Assembly (NCBI RefSeq): GCF_025961225.1
Contig: NZ_JAOQNG010000001.1
Location: 1,277,001 to 1,341,000 of the forward strand
DNA: 64,000 nt
Reading direction: 5' to 3'
Origin: Azospirillum canadense
GTDB taxonomy: Bacteria > Pseudomonadota > Alphaproteobacteria > Azospirillales > Azospirillaceae
The first letter of the stretch is position 1; each line of letters begins with the position of its first letter. The notes below the pieces were generated by a model. That model did no database searches. It saw only the letters and a list, made by a program, of their open reading frames with translations, and was not told the origin of the DNA. The translations under genes and the position numbers were made by a program. Positions 43,194-52,726 of the stretch are shown here, piece by piece.

Positions 43194-43613
43194 CTAGTCG
43201 TCCGGCTTGCCGGACCGCAGCCGCTTGATGGCGGACCGCTGGCCCTTGGCCTCCAGGCGGCGGCGCTTGGAGCCGAGGGTCGGCTTGGTCGGCCGGCGCG
43301 GGGTGGGCGGAACCGCCGCCTCCCGGATCAGGTCGATCAGCCGTTCCAGCGCGTCCTGCCGGTTGCGAACCTGCGTCCGGTGCCGGTCGGCCACCAGCAC
43401 CAGCACGCCGTCCTGGGTCAGCCGGCTTCCCGCCAGCCGCTCCAGCCGGTGCCGCACGTCGTCCGGAAGGTTCGGCGAGCGCCGCACGTCGAATCGGAGT
43501 TGGACCGCACTCTCCGTCTTGTTGACGTGCTGGCCGCCCGGGCCGGAAGCGCGGATGAAGCTTTCCTCGATCTCGTTGTCGTCGAGGCTGATGCGGTGGG
43601 TGACTCGGATCAT
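43194..43613 (-). CDS. arfB: alternative ribosome-rescue peptidyl-tRNA hydrolase ArfB
   Basis: A 139-residue class-I release-factor-like protein that frees ribosomes stalled at mRNA ends. The catalytic GGQ is Gly26-Gly27-Gln28 in RASGPGGQHVNKTESAVQL. The basic C-terminal tail (RRPTKPTLGSKRRRLEAKG, RSAIKRLRSG) is the part that enters the empty mRNA channel. Length is typical. It ends five bases from the convergent PRC gene and is separated by 13 bases from the DsbA-family gene, likely one unit. Confidence 0.94.
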   Translation of the reverse strand: MIRVTHRISLDDNEIEESFIRASGPGGQHVNKTESAVQLRFDVRRSPNLPDDVRHRLERLAGSRLTQDGVLVLVADRHRTQVRNRQDALERLIDLIREAAVPPTPRRPTKPTLGSKRRRLEAKGQRSAIKRLRSGKPDD

Positions 43614-43626
43614 GGGGTGATAACGC

Positions 43627-44280
43627 TCAATCCGCCGCGACGGTCACGCCTTCCTGCTCATCGACCGCAAGGTCCAGGAGCGGAAGGAAGCTGGCCGGTT
43701 CCTGCGCCCCCGACAGGGCGTAGCGGCGATTGAAGATGTAGCAGGGCACCGCTTGCAGCCCGAGCTGCCGCGCCATCGAATCGGCGCTCGCTACGGCGGC
43801 CGACTCCGCGTCAGTGGCCAGCAGCCCCTTGATCGATTGAAAGTCGAAGCCCAGCGACGCGGCCGTGCCGGCCAGCGTGTCCCGGTCACCGATGTCCAGC
43901 CCATCCACAAAATAGGCGTGGAACAAGGCGTCCGCCATGGCGTCGCCGAGCCCCCGCCGCGCCGCCATGCGAACCAGGCGGTGGGCGTCGAAGCTGTTGG
44001 GTGTCCGCCGGACACGGTCCAGGCGCAGGGGCAGCCCGTCGCGCTCGGCCGTTTCCTCGACCACAAGGTGGATTTGCCGCGCCCGCTCCGTCCCGCCGAA
44101 CTTGGCCGCCAAGTAGGCGCTCCGCTCCATGCCGCCCGGAGCCATGTCGGGGTTCAGCTGGAACGGCTGCCACCGCAGTTCCACATGCAGCCGCGGCCGG
44201 TCCGCCAAAGCGCGCGCGAGGCGGCGCTTGCCGATGTAACACCAAGGGCAAATCAGGTCGGCGAAGGTTTCGATGAGCAT
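43627..44280 (-). CDS. DsbA-family (FrnE-like) oxidoreductase
   Basis: A 217-residue thioredoxin-fold protein of the FrnE/2-hydroxychromene-2-carboxylate isomerase-like group. LIETFADLICPWCYIGKRRL has the CPWC redox motif; WQPFQLNPDMAPGG and RTPNSFDAHRLVRMA are typical of FrnE, and QAVPCYIFNRRYALSGAQ contains the cis-Pro region. No signal peptide, so it is cytoplasmic. ATG 44280 begins close to the domain; upstream ATGs at 44304/44301 with other purine stretches are possible. It lies upstream of arfB on the same strand. Confidence 0.88.
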   Translation of the reverse strand: MLIETFADLICPWCYIGKRRLARALADRPRLHVELRWQPFQLNPDMAPGGMERSAYLAAKFGGTERARQIHLVVEETAERDGLPLRLDRVRRTPNSFDAHRLVRMAARRGLGDAMADALFHAYFVDGLDIGDRDTLAGTAASLGFDFQSIKGLLATDAESAAVASADSMARQLGLQAVPCYIFNRRYALSGAQEPASFLPLLDLAVDEQEGVTVAAD

Positions 44281-44461
44281 GGTGGAGGTACTATCCTCCA
44301 TCATCAGCCGGTCGCGCAACCGTGCAGCCTCTCCGAAGTGCCGCGTTCGGAGCGTTGTCATTCCTCCGGTGCCCGGTTGTGCAACCCTTTGTTAACCCAT
44401 CCGGTTCGACAGTCGCCTTGTGACTCGGAGCGGGTCCGGGGCAAGACGGGGTGCGCGGGCG

Positions 44462-44923
44462 ATGGGCAATTCCTATGTGGACGGCAAGGTGCGCGACGCG
44501 CTGATGGCGGCCAAGGGGAGCCGGGTGACCGCGCAGAAGCTGCTGATGGCCTGGGCGGTCGAAGACCCGCAACTGATGCTGGGCATCGCGCAGCCCTTCC
44601 TGAAGGCAATTTCGGCGGCGGCGATCGAGCGGGGAGCCCGCAACCCCAGCGGCGCTCGTCCCGCGACAGCCGGGACCCGTGGACGGCCGGCGCCCGACTC
44701 GGCCCTCAGCAAGGAAGCGCTTGCCAACGTCCTGAGCCGTCTCGGCCGCGATCCGGATGAGGATGAAGCGCCGCAGCCGCGCAAGGGGTCTGCGGCCGGA
44801 CCGTCGCCCATGCGGTCGGCGACCATGGCGGTGACGGCGTCGGGCGGCGGCAACCCGGGCGTCACCCACGAGAAAGCGATGATGACCATTGCCAAGGCCT
44901 TCGTCGCGAAGAAGATCCGCTGA
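44462..44923 (+). CDS. hypothetical protein
   Basis: A 153-residue protein I do not recognise. The N-terminal half is helical (VRDALMAAKGSRVTAQKLLM, DPQLMLGIAQPFLKAISAAA), the middle is a low-complexity Arg/Pro/Ala linker, and the end has a conserved-looking helix, THEKAMMTIAKAFVAKKIR. ATG 44462 is chosen because the upstream extension is arginine-rich noise. It is divergent from the DsbA-family gene and convergent with a small lipoprotein gene. Confidence 0.65.
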   Translation: MGNSYVDGKVRDALMAAKGSRVTAQKLLMAWAVEDPQLMLGIAQPFLKAISAAAIERGARNPSGARPATAGTRGRPAPDSALSKEALANVLSRLGRDPDEDEAPQPRKGSAAGPSPMRSATMAVTASGGGNPGVTHEKAMMTIAKAFVAKKIR

Positions 44924-44932
44924 GGGTCGCTA

Positions 44933-45313
44933 TCAGTCGTCGAACCAGCCCTTGTTCTTGGGTACGACCTTGATCTCGGGCGGCGGGCTGGCCAGGGACG
45001 TGTAGCCGTTCTTGTAAGGGTCCGGGATGTGGTGGCAATCCACATCGGCCAGAGTCCGGTAACAATAGACCTTGGAACGGTCGACCATCACCTTGTCCGG
45101 ACAATACTCGCCGACCTCCGTGAATTTGAGCGAGGAGCAATCGCGCCCGGTGGCCGCCGACGCGACATGGTCGAACACCGTCTTCTTGGTGCTGGTCAGG
45201 GACAGCATGTCGGCCCCCATGCTCGCGACGGTGAAGGGCGTGGACGTGAACAAGCATCCACCGAGCGGCAGAGCCGATACAAGCAGGGTCGCCAACGCGC
45301 CGATGTGCCTCAT
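44933..45313 (-). CDS. hypothetical lipoprotein
   Basis: A 126-residue exported protein. The signal ends at a lipobox LPLGGC (Cys20). The mature part has Cys residues at CSSLKF, YCPDKV, VYCYRTLADVDCHHIPDP, probably forming disulfides, and ends in PKNKGWFDD. The pattern CYRTLADVDCHHIPDP (translated name of a repeated family in alphaproteobacteria) is familiar but I cannot name a domain. The ATG at 45313 lies just upstream of the hydrophobic core. Function unknown. Confidence 0.7.
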   Translation of the reverse strand: MRHIGALATLLVSALPLGGCLFTSTPFTVASMGADMLSLTSTKKTVFDHVASAATGRDCSSLKFTEVGEYCPDKVMVDRSKVYCYRTLADVDCHHIPDPYKNGYTSLASPPPEIKVVPKNKGWFDD

Positions 45314-45370
45314 GACCGCCCTTTCCTCAAGCCCGCCGATTCCAGACGAATGCCCTTAAAAAGATGTGAA

Positions 45371-45625
45371 TCAGCGCAGCAGAGTGCAAATGCGGGATCG
45401 GCACTGCACGAGCACGAAGGCGTCCTTGTCCTCCGTGCAGTTCACCTTGAAGACAGTCTGCCCCTCGCGCCCAACGGCGTAGCGCATCACCTCCAGCTTG
45501 GCGGGCGTGCAGTTGCCCGATGACCGGGCGGCTTCCTTCGCCTCCGCCTGCCCGGCGGAGACGTTCGCGGCCTGTGCCGCGGGAGCCAGCAGCAAGCCTG
45601 CGGCGAGAAGGAGGGGGAGGCGCAT
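45371..45625 (-). CDS. small secreted hypothetical protein
   Basis: An 84-residue protein with a signal peptide cleaved near AQA-AN (residue 19-20). The mature 65 residues contain four cysteines (GNCTPAKLEV, KVNCTEDKDA, VQCRSRICTLL), consistent with two disulfides, so a small periplasmic or secreted domain. It is on the same strand as the lipoprotein gene downstream, 57 bases apart. Not recognised. Confidence 0.65.
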   Translation of the reverse strand: MRLPLLLAAGLLLAPAAQAANVSAGQAEAKEAARSSGNCTPAKLEVMRYAVGREGQTVFKVNCTEDKDAFVLVQCRSRICTLLR

Positions 45626-45733
45626 GAGCGGATCACGGACAAGTGCGGAGCATCGGCCGCACTATGGCATGGAGAACCGCAAAAGGCCTGTGAGAATGCA
45701 GCTGGAAGACGCAGGTGGTGGCCCTTAGACGAG

Positions 45734-45767
45734 AAAAAGCCCGCCGACGCGTGTCGGCGGGCTTTTT
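45734..45767 (-). terminator. terminator downstream of glnA
   Basis: AAAAAGCCCGCCGACGCG and TGTCGGCGGGCTTTTT form a near-perfect palindrome with A- and T-runs on both sides, so it can stop transcription in either direction. It lies 70 bases after the glnA stop on the minus strand. Confidence 0.92.
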
Positions 45768-45836
45768 CCGCGATGACGAACCCTCGGACATCCGACCCGT
45801 CGCGTGGGCGGGCCGGAATGCCGAAGTGATCCGAAA

Positions 45837-47246
45837 TCAGACCGAGTAGTACATCTTGTACTCGATCGGGTGCGGCATGGTTTCGAAGGCCAGCAGCTCC
45901 TCGGTGCGCAGCTCGATGTAGGACTCGATCATGTCCTTCGTGAACACGTCGCCCTTCTGCAGGAAGGCGCTGTCGGCCTTCAGGCTGTCCAGGGCTTCGC
46001 GCAGCGAGCCGCAAACCGTCGGGACCTTGGCCAGCTCTTCGGCCGGCAGGTCGTACAGGTTCTTGTCCATCGCGTCGCCCGGATGGATCTTGTTCTGGAT
46101 GCCATCGAGGCCGGCCATCAGCATGGCGGCGAAGGCCAGGTACGGGTTGGCCGACGGGTCCGGGAAGCGGACCTCGACGCGCTTGCCCTTCGGCGAGGCG
46201 ACGTACGGGATGCGGCAGGAAGCCGAGCGGTTGCGGGCCGAGTAGGCCAGCAGCACCGGAGCCTCATAGCCCGGGACCAGACGCTTGTAGGAGTTGGTCG
46301 ACGGGTTGGTGAAGGCGTTCAGCGCCTTGGCGTGCTTGATGATGCCGCCGATGTAGTAGAGGGCCATCTCCGACAGGTCGGCATACTGGTTGCCGGCGAA
46401 CAGCGGCTGGCCTTCCTTCCAGATCGACTGGTGGCAGTGCATGCCCGAGCCGTTGTCGCCGAAGACCGGCTTCGGCATGAAGGTCGCGGTCTTGCCGTAG
46501 GCGTGGGCGACGTTGTGCACGACGTACTTGTAGTACTGCATGTTGTCGCCGGTGCGGACCAGCGTGTCGAACTTGATGCCCAGCTCGTGCTGCGAGGCGG
46601 CCACCTCGTGGTGGTGCTTCTCGACCGGCACGCCCATCTCGGCGAGCACGCTCAGCATCTCGGCGCGCAGGTCGTTGGCGCTGTCGACCGGGGCGACCGG
46701 GAAGTAGCCGCCCTTGACGCCCGGACGGTGCGCCAGGTTGCCGTCCTCATAGTCCTTGTCCGAGGTGTACGGGCCTTCCTCCGAGTCGAACTCGTAGGAC
46801 ACCTTGTTCATCTCGACCTTGAACTTGACGTCGTCGAAGACGAAGAACTCGGCTTCCGGGCCGAAGTAGGCGGTGTCGCCGATGCCGACCGACGCCATGT
46901 ACTTCTCGGCGGCCTTCGAGATGCCGCGCGGGCAGCGGGCGTAGGGCTGGCCGGTCGACGGCTCGTAGACGTCGCAGAGGATGTTCAGCGTCGGCTGGGC
47001 CGCGAACGGGTCCATGACGGCGGTGGTCGGGTCGAGCTGGAGGACCATGTCCGACTCGTTGATCGCCTTCCAGCCGGCGATCGAGGAGCCGTCGAACATG
47101 ATGCCGTCCTCGAACACGTCCTCGTCGATCGTGGAGACGTGCTGGGCCGTGTGGTGCAGCTTGCCGCGCGGGTCGGTGAAGCGGAGGTCCACGTACTTGA
47201 CGTCGTGTTCCTTGATCAGGTCGAAGACCTTGCTGATGTCGGACAT
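45837..47246 (-). CDS. glnA: glutamine synthetase type I
   Basis: A 469-residue dodecameric GSI-beta enzyme that makes glutamine from glutamate, ammonia and [41 protein letters not shown] and the metal and Glu-loop segments are standard. NLYDLPAEE carries the adenylylation tyrosine (about Tyr398), so activity is controlled by GlnE in response to PII. It lies 251 bases downstream of glnB, co-directional; transcription from the glnB promoter and from a promoter in the gap are both described for Azospirillum glnBA. Confidence 0.97.
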   Translation of the reverse strand: MSDISKVFDLIKEHDVKYVDLRFTDPRGKLHHTAQHVSTIDEDVFEDGIMFDGSSIAGWKAINESDMVLQLDPTTAVMDPFAAQPTLNILCDVYEPSTGQPYARCPRGISKAAEKYMASVGIGDTAYFGPEAEFFVFDDVKFKVEMNKVSYEFDSEEGPYTSDKDYEDGNLAHRPGVKGGYFPVAPVDSANDLRAEMLSVLAEMGVPVEKHHHEVAASQHELGIKFDTLVRTGDNMQYYKYVVHNVAHAYGKTATFMPKPVFGDNGSGMHCHQSIWKEGQPLFAGNQYADLSEMALYYIGGIIKHAKALNAFTNPSTNSYKRLVPGYEAPVLLAYSARNRSASCRIPYVASPKGKRVEVRFPDPSANPYLAFAAMLMAGLDGIQNKIHPGDAMDKNLYDLPAEELAKVPTVCGSLREALDSLKADSAFLQKGDVFTKDMIESYIELRTEELLAFETMPHPIEYKMYYSV

Positions 47247-47497
47247 TTCTCTTTTTCCACGCTTAAGAGGTTTGGGTCCCGCAGCGTCAAACCGACCGAA
47301 GGGGGCGGGTGACGGCGCTCGCGGCGGACGTTATGTCATGCCTTTTCCGCGCACACAACGTAGCAGCACAAAAAGTCGCGCCCCGAGGGGATTCCGCGCA
47401 CGAATATCTCCGTACGTGGGGCGCGGGGCCGTTTTGCCGGGGGCAGGGGGAAAGGCGCATGTTGGCGGGTGAGGTCGGGAATGCGTGTCCGGCGCGA

Positions 47498-48055
<558 letters not shown>

Positions 48056-48110
48056 CTACCGACACCGGACGGAGTAGCCGCAAATTTTTCGCGAGCATGG
48101 AAAACAAGGC

Positions 48111-48139
48111 TTGACCGGCCGGGTTCCATGGGGCAAATA
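48111..48139 (+). promoter_or_regulatory. possible tRNA-His promoter
   Basis: TTGACC, a 17-base spacer and CAAATA lie 15 bases before the first tRNA-His gene. The -35 is good and the -10 modest. It lies between the NtrC site of the divergent glnB and the tRNA. Confidence 0.4.
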
Positions 48140-48153
48140 GGCGGCCCCGCTGC

Positions 48154-48230
48154 GGCGATGGTAGCTCAGTTGGTAGAGCCCTCGGTTGTGGTCCGAGTGG
48201 TCGTGGGTTCGAGTCCCATCCATCGCCCCA
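48154..48230 (+). tRNA. tRNA-His (GTG), first copy
   Basis: 77 bases with encoded CCA. The extra G-1 typical of tRNA-His is opposite C73, and the acceptor stem is GGCGATGG with CCATCGCC, fully paired. The anticodon loop is TTGTGGT with anticodon GTG, and the T-loop is GTTCGAGTC. Confidence 0.96.
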
Positions 48231-48343
48231 GTCCCCCTCACTATGTCCCGCCCGCCCGGATTGTGCAATGCAATAAGGGTGGCTTCGGCCGGCACGCCGT
48301 TGCAGGGTTTGATGAGGTTGGCCGGAACGGCGGGTCCACGGTG

Positions 48344-48420
48344 GCGGTGGTAGCTCAGTTGGTAGAGCCCTCGGTTGTGGTCCGAGTGGTCGTGGGTTCG
48401 AGTCCCATCCATCGCCCCAA
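48344..48420 (+). tRNA. tRNA-His (GTG), second copy
   Basis: Identical to the first copy except for one base: acceptor-stem position 48348 is G instead of A, giving a G-T wobble pair. Anticodon GTG, G-1 and encoded CCA are all present. The 113-base spacer between the copies differs from sequence before the first copy, so this is a tRNA duplication rather than a longer tandem repeat. Confidence 0.94.
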
Positions 48421-48530
48421 TCCTTCCCTTCTAAATTCCTCCCTCTAAAATTCAGCGCTCCCCATGTGGTTGGCTTCTCGCCGGGCCTGCGCGCGCCTAT
48501 GCTGCCGCAAACGCCGTGCGGGGAGGACCG

Positions 48531-49328
48531 ATGTTCCGCGAAAACACGCTGAAGCGAACGCTTGCCGCCGGAAAGCCGGCGCTCGGCTGCTGGCTCGACA
48601 TGCGCAGCCCGGTGGCGGCGGAGATCGTCGGCCTTGCCGGGTACGATTGCGCGGTCATCGACCATGAGCATGGTCCCGGCTCGCTCGGCGATGGGCTGGC
48701 GCTTTTGCAGGCACTCTCCGGCACCGGCTGCACGGGATTGATGCGCGTTCCGGCGAACGACCCGGTTTATCTCAAGCGTGCGCTCGACCTCGGCGTCGAG
48801 GGCGTGATGATCCCCTCCGTGAACTCGGCGGAGGAGGCGAGGGCGGCGGTGGCCGCCTGCCGCTATCCGCCCAACGGGCTGCGGGGGGCCGCCTATGGGT
48901 TGGCGCGCGGCGCCGACTACGGCATCTGCAGCGAGCGATACCGTGACCGTTGCGCCGACGAGCTTTTCATCATTTGCCAGATTGAGACGATGCAGGCGGT
49001 GGAGGCCATCCCGGAGATCGCCGCCGTCGACGGCGTCGACATGCTGTTCGTCGGCCCCTACGACCTGTCCGGCAGCTTCGGCCGCCTCGGCCAGTTCGAC
49101 GACCCCGAAGTTCTGGCGCTTCTCGACCGGACGGAGCGGGCGATCCTGGCGTCCGGCACGCTCTACGGCACCATTCCGGTGAAGAACCGGCCGATGGAGC
49201 AGCTGATCGAGCGGGGATGCCACCTCGTCGTGGCGGGCGGCGACATCGGCTTCATGCGGGCGGGAGCCCTGGCCCAGGTCGACGCGTTCCGCAGGGCGTC
49301 AGGAGGTCAACCCGGGGGAGGTGCCTGA
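48531..49328 (+). CDS. HpcH/HpaI-family aldolase
   Basis: A 265-residue class-II pyruvate-type aldolase of the HpcH/HpaI family (2,4-dihydroxyhept-2-ene-1,7-dioate or 2-keto-3-deoxy-rhamnonate aldolases). Landmarks: GKPALGCWLDMRSPVAAEIV, CAVIDHEHGPGSL with the catalytic His, RVPANDPVYLKRALDLGVEG, CQIETMQAVEAIPEIA with the metal Glu, and FVGPYDLSGSFG with the metal Asp. ATG 48531 follows GGGGAGGA. Its stop overlaps the nnr start (TGATG). The natural aldehyde is not predictable. Confidence 0.9.
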   Translation: MFRENTLKRTLAAGKPALGCWLDMRSPVAAEIVGLAGYDCAVIDHEHGPGSLGDGLALLQALSGTGCTGLMRVPANDPVYLKRALDLGVEGVMIPSVNSAEEARAAVAACRYPPNGLRGAAYGLARGADYGICSERYRDRCADELFIICQIETMQAVEAIPEIAAVDGVDMLFVGPYDLSGSFGRLGQFDDPEVLALLDRTERAILASGTLYGTIPVKNRPMEQLIERGCHLVVAGGDIGFMRAGALAQVDAFRRASGGQPGGGA

Positions 49329-50794
49329 TGGAGGAACTGCTGTCCGTTGCGGAGATGTACCGGGCGGATGCGTTGACCATGGCCGGCGGCGTTCCCGGAC
49401 CGGTGCTGATGGAGGCGGCCGGGGCTGCCGTCGTCCGCGCGGTCTGCGAGCGCTGGGCGCCGCACCCGACGGTCGTCCTCTGCGGTCCGGGCAACAACGG
49501 CGGCGACGGCTTCGTCATCGCGCGCCTGCTTCTGGAAGCGGGATGGCCGGTCCGCCTTGCCCTTCTGGGCTCCCGCTCCGCCCTGCGCGGGGACGCCGCG
49601 GTGGCGGCGGAGCGCTGGGGCGGTCCGGTCGAAGCGGCGGACCCGTTCCTGCTCCAGGGCAACCCGCTGGTCATCGACGCGCTGTTCGGTGCCGGGCTCA
49701 CCCGTCCGCTCGACGGGATAGCCAAGGCGGTGGTCGACGCTATGGCTGGCCGGACCGTCGTGGCGGTCGACGTGCCGAGCGGCGTGCACGGCGACTCCGG
49801 TGAGGTGCTCGGCGCTGCTCCCCAGGCCGCGCTGACCGTCACCTTCTTCCGGCGCAAGCCCGGACACCTTCTAATGCCGGCCCGCGCCCTGTGCGGCGAG
49901 GTCGTCGTCGCCGATATCGGCATTCCCGACTCGGTGCTGGACAGCATCGAGCCGACGGCGTTCGAGAACGGCCCGTCCCTGTGGCGCCGACGCTACCCGT
50001 GGCCGCGGCTGGACGCCCACAAATACGCGCGCGGGCACGCCGTCGTGCTGGGCGGCGCGCGCATGACCGGGGCCGCCCGCCTCTCGGCGCGCGCGGCGCT
50101 GCGGGCCGGGGCCGGGCTGGTGACCATCGCCAGCCCGCCGGAGGCCTTTCCCATCTACGCCGCGGGTTCGCCGAGCCTGATCGTCGCGGAGACGGCTGAC
50201 GGGCAGGCGTTCGAGGCGCTGCTGTCGGACTCGCGGAAGAACGCCGTCCTCCTTGGCCCCGGCGCCGGTGTCGGGCCGGACACCCGCGCGCGGGTGCTGT
50301 CCGCTCTGGCGGCGGGCAAGGACTGCGTGTTGGACGCGGACGCCCTGACCAGCGTCGCCGAATCGCCGACCGACCTGTTCGATTGCCTGACCGGCCGGTG
50401 CGTCCTGACCCCGCACGAGGGGGAGTTCGCCCGTGTTTTCCCGGATCTCGCGAAGGCCGGTGGCGGCAAGATGTCGCGGGCCCGCGCCGCGGCAGAGCGG
50501 TGCGGCGCGGTCGTGCTGATCAAGGGGGCGGACACGGTCGTCGCCGCACCCGATGGCCGGGCGGTCGTCAACGCCAACGCCCCGGCGGACCTCGCCACGG
50601 CTGGGTCCGGCGATGTGCTGGCGGGCATGGTCCTGGGATTGCTCGCGCAGGGGATGGACGCCTTCGACGCCACCTGCGCCGCGGTGTGGCTGCACGGCGC
50701 GACGGCCAACGCGGTGGGGCCCGGTCTGATCGCCGAGGATCTGCCGGAGGCACTGCCGGGCGTGCTGCGGCGTCTCAAAACCGGTGACCTCTAG
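49328..50794 (+). CDS. nnr: bifunctional NAD(P)H-hydrate epimerase/dehydratase
   Basis: A 488-residue metabolite-repair enzyme. The N-terminal YjeF_N half (1-215) epimerises NADHX/NADPHX: VLCGPGNNGGDGFVIARLLL is its nucleotide loop. The C-terminal carbohydrate-kinase-like half (225-488) dehydrates the S form using ATP or ADP: HAVVLGGARMTGAARLSARA, LLGPGAGVG and the catalytic NANAPADLATAGSGDVLAGM. ATG 49328 overlaps the upstream aldolase stop. Both halves look complete. Confidence 0.95.
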   Translation: MEELLSVAEMYRADALTMAGGVPGPVLMEAAGAAVVRAVCERWAPHPTVVLCGPGNNGGDGFVIARLLLEAGWPVRLALLGSRSALRGDAAVAAERWGGPVEAADPFLLQGNPLVIDALFGAGLTRPLDGIAKAVVDAMAGRTVVAVDVPSGVHGDSGEVLGAAPQAALTVTFFRRKPGHLLMPARALCGEVVVADIGIPDSVLDSIEPTAFENGPSLWRRRYPWPRLDAHKYARGHAVVLGGARMTGAARLSARAALRAGAGLVTIASPPEAFPIYAAGSPSLIVAETADGQAFEALLSDSRKNAVLLGPGAGVGPDTRARVLSALAAGKDCVLDADALTSVAESPTDLFDCLTGRCVLTPHEGEFARVFPDLAKAGGGKMSRARAAAERCGAVVLIKGADTVVAAPDGRAVVNANAPADLATAGSGDVLAGMVLGLLAQGMDAFDATCAAVWLHGATANAVGPGLIAEDLPEALPGVLRRLKTGDL

Positions 50795-50882
50795 TTCCCA
50801 TTCGATCGGATGGGGACTATCCATCCGGTCAGGCTCACGCTAACCGCTTGCCGAGGGCGGCTTGGCGGGCCAGACTCCCGGC

Positions 50883-52415
50883 ATGAGCGATATGCCGGAG
50901 ATGATCAGCAACGAGCCCGCGCCGGCCGCGCCACCGCAGCCGGGCCTGCTCGACCGAACCCTGGACTCCCTGCGCGCCCGCTGGCGCGAGATCGCCGCGT
51001 CGGCGCGCGGCGTGGTGGGCGCCCCGCCGCGCGCCTCGCTGCCCAAAGAGGACGCGGAGCGCCTGAAGGAGCAGATCGAGGCTTGCCTGGAGGGCCGTGG
51101 CGGCGAGGTGTCGGCCCGCGCCCGCGCCGCGCAGCTCGGCCGCACCTACCTGGCGCTCGACCCGCGAGGGCGGCGCAACTTCCTGATGATGCTCGCGCGC
51201 GACTTTGACGTGGACCGTGCCGCGGTGGACGAGGCCATGGCAACCTTCCTGGCGGCCACCGACCCGGTCGGCCGCGGCCATGCCGAGCGCGCGCTGCGCC
51301 GGGCGCTGGAGCCACCGCGCCTGCGCCTGCTGACCCAGTTCAACGCGCTGCCCGAAGGGGTGAAGTTCCTCGTCGACCTGCGCGCCGAGCTGATGGAGAT
51401 GGCGCGCGGTGAGCCGCTGCTCCAGGCGCTTGAGGACGACCTGAAGAACCTGCTGCGGCACTGGTTCGATGTCGGCTTCCTGGAAATGCACCGCATCACC
51501 TGGGACAGCCCGGCCTCCCTCCTGGAGAAGCTGATCAAATACGAGGCGGTGCACGAGATCAGCGGCTGGCAGGACCTGAAGGACCGGCTCGACTCCGACC
51601 GGCGCTGCTTCGCCTTCTTCCACCCGCGCATGCCCAACGAGCCGCTGATCTTCGTCGAGGTCGCGCTGGTGCAGGGCATGTCCGACAACGTCCAGGCGCT
51701 GCTCGACCCGTCCGCGCCGGTGTGCGACCCTAAGAGCGCCGACAGCGCCATCTTCTACTCCATCTCCAACGCGCAGGTCGGGCTGGCCGGTATCAGCTTC
51801 GGCAACTTCCTGATCAAGCGTGTGGTGGATGGGCTGACCAACGAGTTTCCCAACATCAAGGGATTCGCAACCCTGTCGCCGATTCCCGGCTTCCGCCGCT
51901 GGCTCGACCGGGAGATGACGGAGCTTGGAGACGCGCTGCTGACCCCGCCGGAGGCCGAGCGACTCGCCGAGGCGCTCGCCGAACGCGGATCGGAGGGCGC
52001 CGATTCCGACGGCGACGGCGCCGAGGAGCCGCCGGTGCTGTCCGCCGCGCTGGCCCTTCCCGGCTGGCACGAGGACGAGGAGTTGCAGAAGCGGATGCGC
52101 GGCCCCCTGACCCGGCTGTGCGTCCAGTACCTGACCACCGCGCGCGCGTCCGATCGCCGCAGCGAACGCCCCGGCACCGCCCCGGCGCGGGCGCTCGACC
52201 CGGTCGCGCATTTCCACCTCAGCAACGGTGCGCGCATGGAGCGGCTGAACTGGCTGGGCGACACATCGCCCAAGGGGCTGCGGCAGTCCTGCGGGATGAT
52301 GATCAACTACCGGTACAAGTTGGCCGAAATCGACGCCAACCACGAGGCCTACCGGGGAGAGGGGAAGATAAACGCCTCCTCCTCGATCCGCTCGCTCGGC
52401 AAGGCGGGCGCGTGA
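50883..52415 (+). CDS. malonyl-CoA decarboxylase
   Basis: A 510-residue MCD that converts malonyl-CoA to acetyl-CoA and CO2. The N-terminal helical domain (50-180) includes LRDLRAEL-like stretches (FLVDLRAELMEMARGEPLL). The catalytic GNAT-like half includes DRRCFAFFHPRMPNEPLIFV, FYSISNAQVGLAGISFGNFL and DPVAHFHLSNGARMERLNWL, where His and Ser of HFHLSNG are the expected catalytic residues. A Ser/Asp/Glu-rich insert lies near residue 370-385. ATG 50883 (GCATGAGCG) is preferred to GTG 50862. In rhizobial relatives it serves malonate use; no mat genes adjoin. Confidence 0.93.
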   Translation: MSDMPEMISNEPAPAAPPQPGLLDRTLDSLRARWREIAASARGVVGAPPRASLPKEDAERLKEQIEACLEGRGGEVSARARAAQLGRTYLALDPRGRRNFLMMLARDFDVDRAAVDEAMATFLAATDPVGRGHAERALRRALEPPRLRLLTQFNALPEGVKFLVDLRAELMEMARGEPLLQALEDDLKNLLRHWFDVGFLEMHRITWDSPASLLEKLIKYEAVHEISGWQDLKDRLDSDRRCFAFFHPRMPNEPLIFVEVALVQGMSDNVQALLDPSAPVCDPKSADSAIFYSISNAQVGLAGISFGNFLIKRVVDGLTNEFPNIKGFATLSPIPGFRRWLDREMTELGDALLTPPEAERLAEALAERGSEGADSDGDGAEEPPVLSAALALPGWHEDEELQKRMRGPLTRLCVQYLTTARASDRRSERPGTAPARALDPVAHFHLSNGARMERLNWLGDTSPKGLRQSCGMMINYRYKLAEIDANHEAYRGEGKINASSSIRSLGKAGA

Positions 52416-52550
52416 GGGGACGGCTCGCGCCAAAACGCACCCATCTGGCTCCCAAAGAGGCTGTTTGCGACGCGAACCCTGTGCTATAGAGCGGGCTTCG
52501 CCGGCAGTCCGGCGGGTGTTCCGCACCCGTTGCGGGCTGTCTTTGCCATT

Positions 52551-52635
<85 letters not shown>

Positions 52636-52726
52636 TGGCAAACCCTTGGACCGCATGGGAACACACGGTTTCGGGCCGCCCGGACGGGCGCCGCCGGGCC
52701 GGACAACGAGATAGGCTTTCGTTCCG

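Noticed and set aside
44933..45625. The two small Cys-containing exported proteins as a toxin-immunity or bacteriocin pair
   Set aside because: No export leader of the double-glycine type, no immunity-like or transporter neighbour; simple periplasmic proteins are more likely.
52465..52490. TTGCGA and CTATAG as promoter of tRNA-Leu
   Set aside because: The spacer is only 13 bases, too short for a normal promoter.
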